A stretch of DNA of 64,000 nt from Hoeflea sp. YIM 152468 (GTDB taxonomy: Bacteria > Pseudomonadota > Alphaproteobacteria > Rhizobiales > Rhizobiaceae): positions 372,001 through 436,000 of the forward strand of contig NZ_JARGET010000038.1 of assembly GCF_029210485.1 (NCBI RefSeq), read 5' to 3'. Every line of letters starts with the position of its first letter. Positions within the stretch are counted from its first letter, which is position 1. Positions 52,001 to 60,901 of the stretch are shown here, in pieces. The position numbers were made by a program, and so were the translations under genes. The notes beneath the pieces were generated by a model. The model saw only the letters and a program-made list of their open reading frames with translations. It ran no database searches and was not told where the DNA came from.

Positions 52001-52681
52001 CAACGGTTCCGCACCGCCGGACACCCGGGCTCTGGCGTCGAAGGCGAGAAAATCGCGGCGGCGGGCATAGAGCCCGGAGACAAGGCTATCAAAACCGGCC
52101 TCGCCGCCGATATCAAGCACATGGGTGACTGCGGCAGCCAGATCCGGATCGCGCTTGAACGTCTGCGCCGACATCAACTGCCTGCGGGCCTCGGCCAGCA
52201 GTTCGGCAGCCTTCTGGTCATCAAGAACATTGAAATGACCTGGAATGTTGGCTTCCAGCGGAAAGCGGTGCAGAACCGCTTCACAAAAGGCGTGAATGGT
52301 CTGAATCTTGAGACCGCCGGGCGTCTCCAGCGCCGTGGCGAACAGCCGCCGGGCGCGAATCAGCTGCTGCGGTTCGGCAGCCGTGCCCTCGAGTTCGGCA
52401 ATGCGTGCGGCAAGCTCGGCATCATCAAGCCGCACCCACTCACCCAGCGTCCTGAACACCCGGTTGGACATCTCGGCGGCGGCGGCCTTGGTGTAGGTCA
52501 GGCACAGAATAGCCGAGGGACGCGCGCCACGCAGCAGCAGCCGGATCACCCGCCGGGCCAGCACATGGGTTTTGCCGGAGCCGGCATTGGCCGACACCCA
52601 GGCCGACACTGTCGGCGTTGCCGCCAGGTTCTGGCGGGCGGTGGTGTCAGATATGATGGTGGCGCTGGAGGTCTCACTCAT
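49070..52681 (-). CDS. addA: Double-strand break repair helicase AddA
   Basis: A 1203-residue UvrD-family helicase-nuclease, partner of AddB in recombinational repair (the alphaproteobacterial RecBCD equivalent). The Walker A is WVSANAGSGKTHVLARR; motif II is VDEAQDTAPLQW, and further motifs GDEKQSIYSFQGA and VMTVHAAKGLEAP-like (RIMTVHAAKGLEAPIVFLVD) are visible. The C-terminal nuclease has RVLIIDYKTG. The start at 52681 overlaps the end of addB by 8 bases, showing translational coupling, and gives MSETSSATIISDTTARQ. Confidence 0.96.
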   Translation of the reverse strand: MSETSSATIISDTTARQNLAATPTVSAWVSANAGSGKTHVLARRVIRLLLRGARPSAILCLTYTKAAAAEMSNRVFRTLGEWVRLDDAELAARIAELEGTAAEPQQLIRARRLFATALETPGGLKIQTIHAFCEAVLHRFPLEANIPGHFNVLDDQKAAELLAEARRQLMSAQTFKRDPDLAAAVTHVLDIGGEAGFDSLVSGLYARRRDFLAFDARARVSGGAEPLIRTALGLSPHDDETSALEALWPLDPLPVDYVRALFDYAQSAKSAARAHTFAYGLLAVGSEADPAGRMALLKQVFFTKSGSPAKLGNVASKSVLERFPDLGDRVAAAQSQIVGVFDRLARLRMLSASLTAFRLGQHYLGEFERLKTRQALLDYDDLIAATEALLSRSGASAWVHYKLDQGIDHVLVDEAQDTAPLQWNVIGALSDEFFAGEGARPALRTLFAVGDEKQSIYSFQGARPERFAQERSRVAGRARAADVDFAKVSLRVSFRSATEVLRLVDHVFADPDALRGMGSLDEPVIHETARLQAPGLVEVWPMIAREPAGNDEDWTAAFDEVPETAPAAQLARRIAGVLGRWVGHEMIEDQKTRQLRPIKPGDILVLVRKRDGFVPTLLRTLKASTDIPVAGADRLRLTDHIAVQDLMALGRFVLLTDDDLSLAAVFKSPLLGLDEDDLFNLTATRPKGMSVWQHLLERAETDTRFAQAVDKLKRWVSRGANLPPHDFYAELLGPDGGRRAYLARLGHEVSDVLDEFLGLTLDHEQAGLPGLQCFLAMLEADMPEIKREMEGQSDAVRIMTVHAAKGLEAPIVFLVDSGGEAFQHSHQPRLWLLPQQPGTPGAPTVPVWLPDKSHDNEAIAPMREIMRAQAEEEYRRLLYVGLTRAADRLVVCGYRGIREVKTPTWHSLATAGLDRAAGDTGYLIRDITHDQAGAPFEVRRYCRSRLEAAHTGTAAGVPAQSRPPVSESEITIPTSPLPAPARLPRPLAPSGVSAVLEDSGEVASRSPFGESAAGSTAALQRGSMVHRLLQVLPGVAAAERQAVLARYLARALPPEQAALAQSIETQVLGVLQDARFAPVFDAPGEAEVSVMGTLRIAGEDRAVSGRLDRIAIETDRVLIIDYKTGLAPKPGQAPPDDHVSQLAIYRALLAPLYPERRIDAALIYVSGPFLMEIPAAELDQAMARIDRPRNAADHSSVSPFEKP

Positions 52682-55600
52682 CGCTGTCGCCGCCTTCCGC
52701 GTCCACCGCAGTCTGCCATTCGGCGACACGGGCCAGATGATCATATTCGCCGCCGAAATCACGGGCGCTTTGCGGAATCGCGCGCGACAGGAATCCGCGC
52801 TGGCCGCTGCGCAGCATGACCACCAGCCGGCTGAATTCCACAGCCGCCTTGGCGGCAAGATCAGCCGGGCTGAGAACTTCGTCGCGGCCGGGCTTTTCCG
52901 GATCAGTGTCGATGCGTTCGGCGAAGGGTTCCTTTCCGGTCAGCCGCTGATAGAAAAGGCCGGACACCGGCCTTTTGCCTGTATCTGCAAAGCCGCCATT
53001 GATCAGGGCATGGGCCTCGAGCGCCAGTTGCGGATCAAGCAGGATCCGCGCCTCCTTGCGCGACGGCGAACCGCCGGTCTTGTAGTCGATGATCCAGACG
53101 CTGCCATCGCGGCGCAGGTCGATGCGGTCGGCCATGCCGGTGAGCCGGATTCCGGCTTCCGGCATATCGAGGACGGCGCGGGCCTCGACCAGCGACCGCA
53201 CCACATCAGCGGCGTTCTCGCTCTCCCAATCCACGATTGTCCGCGCCGCCTTGTCGAACCGCATCCGCCAGACCAGCGCAGCGGCATCCGGCAGGCCCGC
53301 CTTGGCAAAATGCTCGGTCGTTATCCGGCTAAGGGTCTCCAGGGTGCGGGCATCGGGCTCGGTGCTGGAAACAAACGCCTCAAGAATCGCATGGTACAGC
53401 GTGCCCCGCTCACGCGGACCTGGATCAGAGCGGAGGTCTTCGAGCGGATCGAGATGGAGAATGCGCCGGGCATAGATGGCGTAAGGATCACGACGCAGCT
53501 TGCCGACTTCCGAGAAGGAATAGGAGTTCGGCTGGAGTTCGGCCGCTGGATGCGGCTCGGGACGCAGCGCGGCGGGCGCAGGCGGACCCTGGTCCAAGGT
53601 CCTGGCATGCGTCAACAGCATCTGGCCGCGCGCGCGAAGCGCGTCTGACGGCGCCGGACCGATCACCGCCAGCAGCCGCTGAAGCCAGCGCGAGGCAACG
53701 GTCGGGGCCTTGCCGGACCGGAACGACCGCGACAGCACCACCTCGGGCGCGCCCATCGCCATCTGAAAATCATGGGCGGCCTGACCGATCCGGCGCTCGG
53801 GCGGTTCCAGCCCGATTGCCGCCTTCATCGCGCGCGACAGGAACGGGTCTTCCTGCCCCGCTTGCGGCCAGACGCCCTCGTTGAGCGCGCCCATCAGCAG
53901 GGTATCGACATGTTGCAGCCGGGCCTCGAGCGCACCCCAGATAAAAGCGCGGGGATGGCCGCCGGCCCGGGGCTTGACCATTCGTCCCGCCATTAGCGCA
54001 TCCAGTGCGCCCACCCACTCCGGACCGGTCATTTCCAGCATCGAGCCGCTGTCGCGGGTTTCAAGCAACAGATCGGCCAGATCGGCCCCGGCTTCATCGC
54101 CCCACAAAAGATCCAGCGCGCCGGTTTCGTCGACGCAGATCCGCTCCAGCGCTTCGGCGGTCAGCGCCGCCAGACGGCCGATTGTAAACCGGGTGCTGGC
54201 CTCCTGTCCGGTCCTGTCAGCCTCCATCGAGGTCAGCGGCGCAAGCGCTTCTGTGGCGCGGCGGGCGAACTCACGCGCCTCATCGGCCTGGCGATCGCTG
54301 ATCCGCGCCCGCCATTGCGGCGCGTGACGATCGTGCCGCGCGGGCTCGCGCAGGGTGACAAGGGAATCAAGCGCGCCAATATCGACGGCGCCGCTGCCGC
54401 CCCGCAGCGCAAGGCGTTCGACAAGACCGGCACAGGCGCTGGCCCTGGCCCGGGTGAGACCAAAACGCGCCAGCGGATGCTTGATGAGAGCGGTGATTGC
54501 CACCGCATCCCCCGGCGCAAAGGCAAGCTGCACCGCCAATCGCGCCAGCCCGCCCTGCAGGCTGGCGGCCAGCGGCGCGCCGCCCGAATCATTGGCCTGT
54601 ATGCCGTAGCGGCCCAGTTCGGTGACGACACGGCGGGCAAGGTTGCGGTCCGGCGTGACCAGCGCCGCCGTCGGCTCGGGAAGTCCGGGACGCGGCTCCA
54701 GCGCCCGGCGCATGGCTGCGGCCAGCGCCGAGGCTTCCTCACGCTCATTGGTCGCCTCGATCAGGCTCACATGGTCAAAGCCCGGCCCGATCACCGTGGG
54801 AGCCGGCAGAAACCCCGGCTCTCCCCAGGCTTCGGTGGAACTCGCCGGCAGGAGTGCGCTGGACACCATCCGGCGGCGAATCGCCAGTTCGGATGAAAGC
54901 TGGCCGATTTCCGGAATGTCGCCGATCCGGTCGGCCTCCAGACCACAGCTTTGAAGCAGGTGCAGCAGGCCATATTGCGGATGGCTGCGGATGGCGACAT
55001 CGACCAGTATGCGGCCATCCTCCGATTGTTGATTGGCTGCCGCCCGCGCCAGCGCCTGCCAGTGCTGCGGGCGCATGACCTGGTCGAGTCCCGGCAGCAC
55101 CACCGCGCCCTGCGGCAGGTGCGCCACCATGGCGATCAACCGGGCAGTTGACGGCCGTGTCCCGGTGGATCCGGCAACAATGACGGGTCGATTCGCAGCC
55201 GAAACGGCAAGGCCGCGGGTGAACACGTCAATCATCGCGTTGTGATGCCGGGCCGGGCTGGAGCGATGGATCTCTTCAAGCAAGCTCGGCCAGAATTGCC
55301 GCGCGATCTTGAGGAATTCGCTTGTCAGTTGCCACCATTGCTGCAAATCGGCGTCAATCACCGTCTCGAGTCCGGCAAAATCCCCCTCTTCGGTCTCCAC
55401 CGCCTGGATCAGATCAAACAGGGCGCTGCCCAGCCAGATGGCATCGGCCGGATTGGCAGGCGCGACCAGCGGCATGCCTTCGAGGTGATCCCTGACCGCC
55501 TGCGGCAAGGCCTGCTTCCAGGCCAGGACGAGATCCGCCAGGCGCAACGTGGCGGCTATTTGCGGGATCGGCGGATCAAGTGTCAGCGTTTCAGGCTCGG

Positions 55601-55880
55601 CGGTGTCGAAGAACCCTGCATCATCATCGGTTTCGCCCAGAGGGCGGATTACAGGCAGAATCGCTGATCCCTTGCCGATGCAATCGGTAAGTTCGGAGCG
55701 CAGCACCCGGGCGGCACGGCGCGTGGGCACGAACACAGTGGCGCCGGCCAGCGACAGCGGATTTTCGGTGCTGTAGGCGAGTCCCGGCAGCAATGTGCCG
55801 GAGACGATCTGGTCAGCCAGTGTGGCGAGAAAATCCACCCCGGGCGGGATCGTTGCAATGCGGGGCGCGGCCCGCGTCAC
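52674..55880 (-). CDS. addB: Double-strand break repair protein AddB
   Basis: A 1068-residue partner of AddA of the alphaproteobacterial AddB type. It begins MTRAAPRIATIPPGVDFLAT with ATVFVPTRRAARVL, contains VIVAGSTGTRPSTA and LIEATNEREEASAL, and ends with a RecB-like nuclease core carrying LRRDGSVWIIDYKTGG. The family lacks a canonical Walker A near the N-terminus, as is the case here. It overlaps the nucleotidyltransferase gene upstream by 4 bases (ATGA) and addA downstream by 8 bases. Confidence 0.95.
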   Translation of the reverse strand: MTRAAPRIATIPPGVDFLATLADQIVSGTLLPGLAYSTENPLSLAGATVFVPTRRAARVLRSELTDCIGKGSAILPVIRPLGETDDDAGFFDTAEPETLTLDPPIPQIAATLRLADLVLAWKQALPQAVRDHLEGMPLVAPANPADAIWLGSALFDLIQAVETEEGDFAGLETVIDADLQQWWQLTSEFLKIARQFWPSLLEEIHRSSPARHHNAMIDVFTRGLAVSAANRPVIVAGSTGTRPSTARLIAMVAHLPQGAVVLPGLDQVMRPQHWQALARAAANQQSEDGRILVDVAIRSHPQYGLLHLLQSCGLEADRIGDIPEIGQLSSELAIRRRMVSSALLPASSTEAWGEPGFLPAPTVIGPGFDHVSLIEATNEREEASALAAAMRRALEPRPGLPEPTAALVTPDRNLARRVVTELGRYGIQANDSGGAPLAASLQGGLARLAVQLAFAPGDAVAITALIKHPLARFGLTRARASACAGLVERLALRGGSGAVDIGALDSLVTLREPARHDRHAPQWRARISDRQADEAREFARRATEALAPLTSMEADRTGQEASTRFTIGRLAALTAEALERICVDETGALDLLWGDEAGADLADLLLETRDSGSMLEMTGPEWVGALDALMAGRMVKPRAGGHPRAFIWGALEARLQHVDTLLMGALNEGVWPQAGQEDPFLSRAMKAAIGLEPPERRIGQAAHDFQMAMGAPEVVLSRSFRSGKAPTVASRWLQRLLAVIGPAPSDALRARGQMLLTHARTLDQGPPAPAALRPEPHPAAELQPNSYSFSEVGKLRRDPYAIYARRILHLDPLEDLRSDPGPRERGTLYHAILEAFVSSTEPDARTLETLSRITTEHFAKAGLPDAAALVWRMRFDKAARTIVDWESENAADVVRSLVEARAVLDMPEAGIRLTGMADRIDLRRDGSVWIIDYKTGGSPSRKEARILLDPQLALEAHALINGGFADTGKRPVSGLFYQRLTGKEPFAERIDTDPEKPGRDEVLSPADLAAKAAVEFSRLVVMLRSGQRGFLSRAIPQSARDFGGEYDHLARVAEWQTAVDAEGGDSDE

Positions 55881-56632
55881 TGTACCGGCTCGCCTGCGTC
55901 GGCAGACCGGGCGGCAAGAAAGGCGGTTCGTGCGGCTTCTGCCTCACCGATGGCTTCCGGGGTCCCGACCGTGAGCCAATGACCCTGCATTGGCGCGCCG
56001 AACAGCCGTCCGGCGCTGGCGGCCCGGTCGAAACACTGGTTGATGGAAAATCTCGGCACCGATATGGCGTCAAACACAGCCGGGTTCAGAATGAGTGCGC
56101 CGGCATAGATCAGAGGCTGTCCGTGACCCTCGAAGCGGGTCAGGCGGCCTTGTTCATCCGACGTGAAATCCCCGGCTCCGGTATGGCCTGTGGCCTGATC
56201 GAGACGGGCTGTCATCACCAGAATGTCCATCGATTCGGCATCGAAACGATGTGTCATGCTGGCAAGATTGTCGATGTCAGCCTGCGGGTCCTCAAGCCAG
56301 AATGTATCGGCATTGAGCACCAGGAACGGCTCGGTGCCAAGATCGGGCAACGCCTTGACGATGCCGCCGCCCGAATCGAGCAATTCGGCGGTTTCATCGG
56401 AAATGATGATTTTCGGGCCGGGCCGGGCCCGCAGCCAGTCGATCAGCAACGGCGCCAGATAATGCACATTGACGACAATGGAGCTGACACCAAGCCGCTC
56501 AAGCGCTTCAAGCCCGTAGGCAATCAACGGCTTGCCCGCCACCTCGACCAGCGGCTTGGGCAGCGTGTTGGTGATTGGACGCATGCGGGTGCCAAGCCCG
56601 GCGGCCAGAATCATGGCGGTTTTGATCGTCAT
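55877..56632 (-). CDS. murU: Nucleotidyltransferase, MurU-like
   Basis: A 251-residue sugar-1-phosphate nucleotidyltransferase. The pyrophosphorylase signature AAGLGTRMRPITNTLPKP, LVLNADTFWLE for metal binding and HWLTVGTPEAIGEAE are clear. With the AmgK domain encoded immediately upstream, it best fits MurU, which makes UDP-MurNAc from MurNAc 1-phosphate in the peptidoglycan recycling route that bypasses MurA and fosfomycin. The alternative is mannose-1-phosphate guanylyltransferase, the usual automatic label. It lies 18 bases after the fusion gene. Confidence 0.82.
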   Translation of the reverse strand: MTIKTAMILAAGLGTRMRPITNTLPKPLVEVAGKPLIAYGLEALERLGVSSIVVNVHYLAPLLIDWLRARPGPKIIISDETAELLDSGGGIVKALPDLGTEPFLVLNADTFWLEDPQADIDNLASMTHRFDAESMDILVMTARLDQATGHTGAGDFTSDEQGRLTRFEGHGQPLIYAGALILNPAVFDAISVPRFSINQCFDRAASAGRLFGAPMQGHWLTVGTPEAIGEAEAARTAFLAARSADAGEPVQ

Positions 56633-56650
56633 CGGATTGGCGGTTCCAGT

Positions 56651-58159
56651 TTATGATTCGCTGTCTCCGATACCAGCCTTTGCAAACCAGATGCGCAAGG
56701 GTTGCAACGCCGGATGTTGCAGAGAAGCCGAAATATAGGTCTCCATCCGGGGAAGATGGCGCATATAGCCGGCTTTTCCGTCGCGCTGCTTGAGCCGGAC
56801 GAAGATACCGAGAATCTTGGCGGCGCGCTGGGCGGCCATGATGCTGTAGGCCTGACGGAATCCGGCCTCGTCAAAGTCCGGGTTGCCGGTCCGGCGGGCA
56901 GCAACATAGCGATCCAGCAGCCGATCAGCGAGTTCCGGCTCAACCGTCACCCGGGCATCCTGGCACAGCGACGCCACATCATAGGCCGACGGGCCGATCA
57001 TCGCATCCTGGAAATCGATGATGCCGAGCCGGTCCAATCCTTCCCTGCCGGGGCGCCAGATCAAATTGGGGGAGTGATAATCCCGCAGCACAAGTGATCT
57101 TTCGGCGGTTTCAAGCTGCGCGAACAGAGCCCGCCACACGTCAAGATACGCGGCGCGCTCCTCATCGGGCACGACAACGCCGCGCCGCCAAGGCAGATAC
57201 CAGTCGGTCAGCAGTTCCACCTCGATCTGCATCGCCCGGGCATCGTAAGCCGGCACATGATGCGACCGGTCTGCAGCCGGTAACGCACCGGGAAGTTGCT
57301 TGCCGTGCAGCATGGCCAGACAATCGATGGCCAGGCCATAGCGCTCCGGATCAGGCTTTGCTTCGCTGTCCAGAATACCGTCACTGCCGAGGTTTTCGAT
57401 CAGCAGGAACCCCTGATCGAGATCACTGGCGATGATTTCAGGTGCGGCAAGTCCCTGCGCACGCAGCCAGCGAGCGATGGCCACAAACGGAACAACATCC
57501 TCGGCCAGATGGGCAATCTGCGAATAGGGCAGGCCGTGGCGCACCGGCGGACCGTCCGGCTGCCTTGGCGCATTCATCAAAATGACCGGCTCACGTGCCT
57601 CGGCGCGGATCGTCTCATAGGTGCGGGTGGAGGCATCACCTTGCAGATGATGCCGCGACGCCGACCCCCAACCCGCAGCGTCGAGAAATGCCCGCGCCGC
57701 GCGGGACCGCTGCAGCCGGGCAACAAAGGAGTCCGGGCCGGACAGGGTGATTGTGCGACTGTCGCCAATGCCGTCAAACCGGATCACCACCTGATCCTCC
57801 GGCAGACTGTCAGCCGCCTTTTCCGGCCACTCGATCAGCGCTGCTCCCTCGGCGAGCGCATCGTCCAGCCCCAGTTCAGACAGCTCATCAGACGAGCCGA
57901 TGCGGTAGAGATCAAGATGGGCGATCGGCAGGCGCAACTGGTAGACCTGGACCAGCGTGAATGTGGGGCTTGGCACTTCGAGATCAGGATCGTCAGCCAC
58001 GGCGCGGATCAGCGCCCGGGCAAAGGTGGACTTTCCGGCGCCGAGATCTCCCGACAGGCAAAGGCAATCGCCCTGTTTGAGGGCGAGGGATACATCTTGA
58101 GCAAACAGGGCGGTTGCAGCCGTGTCAGCCAGTTCAACACGGATGGACGCTGGACCCAT
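56651..58159 (-). CDS. tsaE: Fusion of TsaE (tRNA t6A ATPase) and AmgK-like sugar kinase
   Basis: A 502-residue two-domain protein. Residues 1-150 are TsaE, the ATPase of the threonylcarbamoyl-adenosine complex: SGDLGAGKSTFARALIRA (Walker A), PSPTFTLVQVY, HLDLYRIGSSDELSELGLDD. Residues about 160-500 are an aminoglycoside-phosphotransferase-fold kinase like AmgK (GDASTRTYETIRA; catalytic LRDYHSPNLIW; IIDFQDAMIGPSAYDVA). AmgK phosphorylates MurNAc/GlcNAc at C1 for recycling through MurU, the next gene. Most bacteria outside this group encode TsaE alone, so this joins tRNA modification to wall recycling. It starts five bases after divL ends. Confidence 0.9.
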   Translation of the reverse strand: MGPASIRVELADTAATALFAQDVSLALKQGDCLCLSGDLGAGKSTFARALIRAVADDPDLEVPSPTFTLVQVYQLRLPIAHLDLYRIGSSDELSELGLDDALAEGAALIEWPEKAADSLPEDQVVIRFDGIGDSRTITLSGPDSFVARLQRSRAARAFLDAAGWGSASRHHLQGDASTRTYETIRAEAREPVILMNAPRQPDGPPVRHGLPYSQIAHLAEDVVPFVAIARWLRAQGLAAPEIIASDLDQGFLLIENLGSDGILDSEAKPDPERYGLAIDCLAMLHGKQLPGALPAADRSHHVPAYDARAMQIEVELLTDWYLPWRRGVVVPDEERAAYLDVWRALFAQLETAERSLVLRDYHSPNLIWRPGREGLDRLGIIDFQDAMIGPSAYDVASLCQDARVTVEPELADRLLDRYVAARRTGNPDFDEAGFRQAYSIMAAQRAAKILGIFVRLKQRDGKAGYMRHLPRMETYISASLQHPALQPLRIWFAKAGIGDSES

Positions 58160-58164
58160 GGAGG

Positions 58165-60708
58165 CTACTCGGCCGCGTCGCGGGCAAGTGGCAGATGTGT
58201 CGGGAAGCGGCAGACCACGGTGGCGCCGCCCTCGTCGCCGTCTTCGATGGAAACAGCTCCCTTGTGCAATCCGACGAAACTCTGAACGATGGACAGACCC
58301 AGCCCGGCGCCACTGCGGCGGCCCGACTGTCCATTGGTCTCAAAGCGGGCAAAAACATCCCGGCGGGCATTTTCAGGAATGCCGGGCCCGGAATCCGATA
58401 CCGAGAAGTACACCGCGTCCTCGTCCTGACGGCAGCCAAGCCGTATCACAGAGCCATCGGGCGCAAAATTTGCAGCATTCATCAGCAGCTTGAACAGGAT
58501 CTGCTTGAGCCGTTGGTGATCGCCGATCATCTCCTGCGGCGCGCCGGTGGTATCGATCTCGAGCACCAGGCTGTTTTCCTTCAGACGGTCGGAAATCTGA
58601 TCGCCCGCTTCGCCGAAAAGCTCGGATATATTCACCGCGCCGGCCTCGATCTTCATGATACCGGCATCGACCGTCGCCAGATCAAGAATGTCGTTGACGA
58701 TGGTGAGCAGCACCGAGGACGAGGTCGAAATATGGTCAAGATACTCGGACTGGCGGTCATTGAGCTCGCCAATGCCGGGGGTCTGCAGCAATTCGGTGAA
58801 ACCGATGATGTTGGTGAGCGGTGAGCGCAACTCGTAGGACACATGCTGCACGAAATCGTTCTTGAGCGCGTCGGCCTTGCGCAAGGCTTCGTTCTTCTCG
58901 GTCAGCATCCGCTCGGCCCCGACGCTGTCGGTGACATTGACGAAGGCGATCATGGTCTGGCCGTTGGGCAGCGGCACGATGGCATAATCGAGGATGAGGC
59001 CGGTGACCAGCTCAATGCGGCCTTCGCGGGTTCGCCGTTCATCCTCGAAGCCGGTGATGGCGCCGGCGAACAGGCGCCAGCCATCGGGCTCGCGGTAGGA
59101 TGGTTCGCAAGCCTCGGCGATGTCACGAATATGGGTTCCCGGCTTGACCTGCAGATCGGTCAGACCCCAAAGCGCGCGGAAAGACGGATTGGACAGACGG
59201 ATCTTGCCATCAGGCCCAAACACGCCGACGCCTTCGGCCAGGTGATCGATGGTCTCGCCCTGCGCCTCGAGCAATGTGTTGTAGCGGGTTTCCAGGTCGA
59301 CCTTTTCGGTCAGATTCTCGAACACCCAGGTCACGCCGCCTTGCGGATGGGCATTGGCGAAGACATTGAGGGTTTGCCCGTCAGGCAGATGCCAAAGCTG
59401 TGGCGTGGTGTCGACGGACCGGTAGACGGACAGAATCTGGTCCTTCCAATCGCGCCAGGCATGCGGCTCGGGCAATTTGCCGTCGGCCCGCAACCGTTCG
59501 AGAAATTCGCCATTGTCAGGCCGCCGCGCCAGATAGGGCGTGTCGAGTTCCCACAGCCGCTGAAAAGCCTGGTTGTGAAACTGCAGACGCTGATCGCGAT
59601 CGAAAATCGCCACCGGCGTTGCCAGATGATTGAGTGTTTCGGCATGGCTTTGCAGGGTGCGCTTGAGTTCTTCGCGCAAATCCTGCTCAACCGACACATC
59701 CAGGGCCAGACCGGCATTTCCGCACGGTGTCTTGACGTCAGCCACCTCCAGGAACCGGCGATGGCCGTGAATGACCGTCGACACCTTGTCGTGGAAGGGC
59801 CGATCGGCGGTCGCCACAGCGCGCACACGTTCCCGCGCCGCGGTTCCGAGCAACTCCAGCCCGCGCTGCAGTGCATCCTGGCGATCCCCTGCCTCAACCG
59901 CGTGGGCATAGGCGGAGTTGACCCAGAGAAGTTTCGCATCAGGTCCGCGCAACCAGACAGGCATGTCGATGACATCGAGCAGCGCCTGGAATGTATCCAG
60001 CGAAGCCAGCAACCGGTCCCGCTCGGTCTTGAGCTCGGCCAGCTCGGCGCGGACGTTGGACAGGGTGACGAACCGGACAAAGGCGCGGCCGCCGGAAACC
60101 CGGCCCTGGGCCTCGATGACATGCCCACGGCTGGTTTCGACGATCATGTCGAAACGTTGAGCCTGGGCCCGCAGCTTGTCGATGGCATCATCGAGTTTGG
60201 CCGCCGATCTCGGTTCAAGCCAGCGACCGAAGGCGAGAAACTCGGCCGGTTTTTGCGGGGCGCCGGTTTCGGCGGAGAGGCATCCAAGCACTTCGGCCGG
60301 CAAACCGGCCCCATCCCAGACAACGATCTGGCGGTCGCGGTCGACAATCAGGGCTTCGTAACGGGAAATTCTTGCGTTGGCATCGGCCAGGGAAGCCCGC
60401 AGACCGACATTCTCGAGGTCTATCTTGGCGCGTTCGCGAATCAGCCATATAGCCGAAATCATGGCCGCCGAGATGGCGCCGATGACCATGGCAAAATTGA
60501 CCACTTCCAGAGACGAGATGGGCAGGCCGCCGGGCGCCTCGCCTGCCGAAGCCTGAGCCATGACAGGGGCTGCAGAGGCCAAAAGACTGCCGCCAAGCAG
60601 TGCTGTGCCGGTTGAAACCTTGCAGCCGACCCGATGAAGGTCACCTGCCAGGGTTTTTCCAAGCCTCAATAGCCTATTGCGCCCAAGTGAATCCGTTTTC
60701 ACCGGCAT
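58165..60708 (-). CDS. divL: DivL-type sensor pseudokinase with Tyr phosphoacceptor position
   Basis: An 847-residue membrane-anchored PAS kinase. A short N-terminal stretch has a signal-like helix and a transmembrane segment (about 68-92, VVNFAMVIGAISAAMISAIWLI), then several PAS domains, then the DHp/CA region. The H-box reads QHVSYELRSPLTNI: the expected His is Tyr625. This substitution defines DivL of Caulobacter, which controls CckA and cell polarity. The N box (LLMNAANFAPDGS), DSGPGIP and GAGLGLSIV are intact. The location next to tsaE matches the Caulobacter arrangement. Start at 60708 with GAAGG upstream. Confidence 0.88.
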   Translation of the reverse strand: MPVKTDSLGRNRLLRLGKTLAGDLHRVGCKVSTGTALLGGSLLASAAPVMAQASAGEAPGGLPISSLEVVNFAMVIGAISAAMISAIWLIRERAKIDLENVGLRASLADANARISRYEALIVDRDRQIVVWDGAGLPAEVLGCLSAETGAPQKPAEFLAFGRWLEPRSAAKLDDAIDKLRAQAQRFDMIVETSRGHVIEAQGRVSGGRAFVRFVTLSNVRAELAELKTERDRLLASLDTFQALLDVIDMPVWLRGPDAKLLWVNSAYAHAVEAGDRQDALQRGLELLGTAARERVRAVATADRPFHDKVSTVIHGHRRFLEVADVKTPCGNAGLALDVSVEQDLREELKRTLQSHAETLNHLATPVAIFDRDQRLQFHNQAFQRLWELDTPYLARRPDNGEFLERLRADGKLPEPHAWRDWKDQILSVYRSVDTTPQLWHLPDGQTLNVFANAHPQGGVTWVFENLTEKVDLETRYNTLLEAQGETIDHLAEGVGVFGPDGKIRLSNPSFRALWGLTDLQVKPGTHIRDIAEACEPSYREPDGWRLFAGAITGFEDERRTREGRIELVTGLILDYAIVPLPNGQTMIAFVNVTDSVGAERMLTEKNEALRKADALKNDFVQHVSYELRSPLTNIIGFTELLQTPGIGELNDRQSEYLDHISTSSSVLLTIVNDILDLATVDAGIMKIEAGAVNISELFGEAGDQISDRLKENSLVLEIDTTGAPQEMIGDHQRLKQILFKLLMNAANFAPDGSVIRLGCRQDEDAVYFSVSDSGPGIPENARRDVFARFETNGQSGRRSGAGLGLSIVQSFVGLHKGAVSIEDGDEGGATVVCRFPTHLPLARDAAE

Positions 60709-60833
60709 GCCTTCGTCCCCTCGTCGACTGTTTGACAAGACATCGCCAACCCGTTCTCTGCGCCGCCACAACGCAAAACGAATCAATGGGTAAAACATAC
60801 CTGTTTCACGAATCACGGTGAAGGGGAGAGCGG

Positions 60834-60870
60834 CAAAAAGAAAACCGCACCCCTGTTGTCAAGGATGCGG
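60834..60870 (-). terminator. Rho-independent terminator of ahcY
   Basis: On the minus strand CCGCATCC (60870-60863) pairs with GGGTGCGG (60852-60845), one G-T wobble, ten-base loop, followed by TTTTCTTTTTG. It lies 32 bases after the ahcY stop and separates it from divL. Confidence 0.75.
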
Positions 60871-60901
60871 CATCAATATCTTGTGGGTAGAGACTAAATA
60901 A

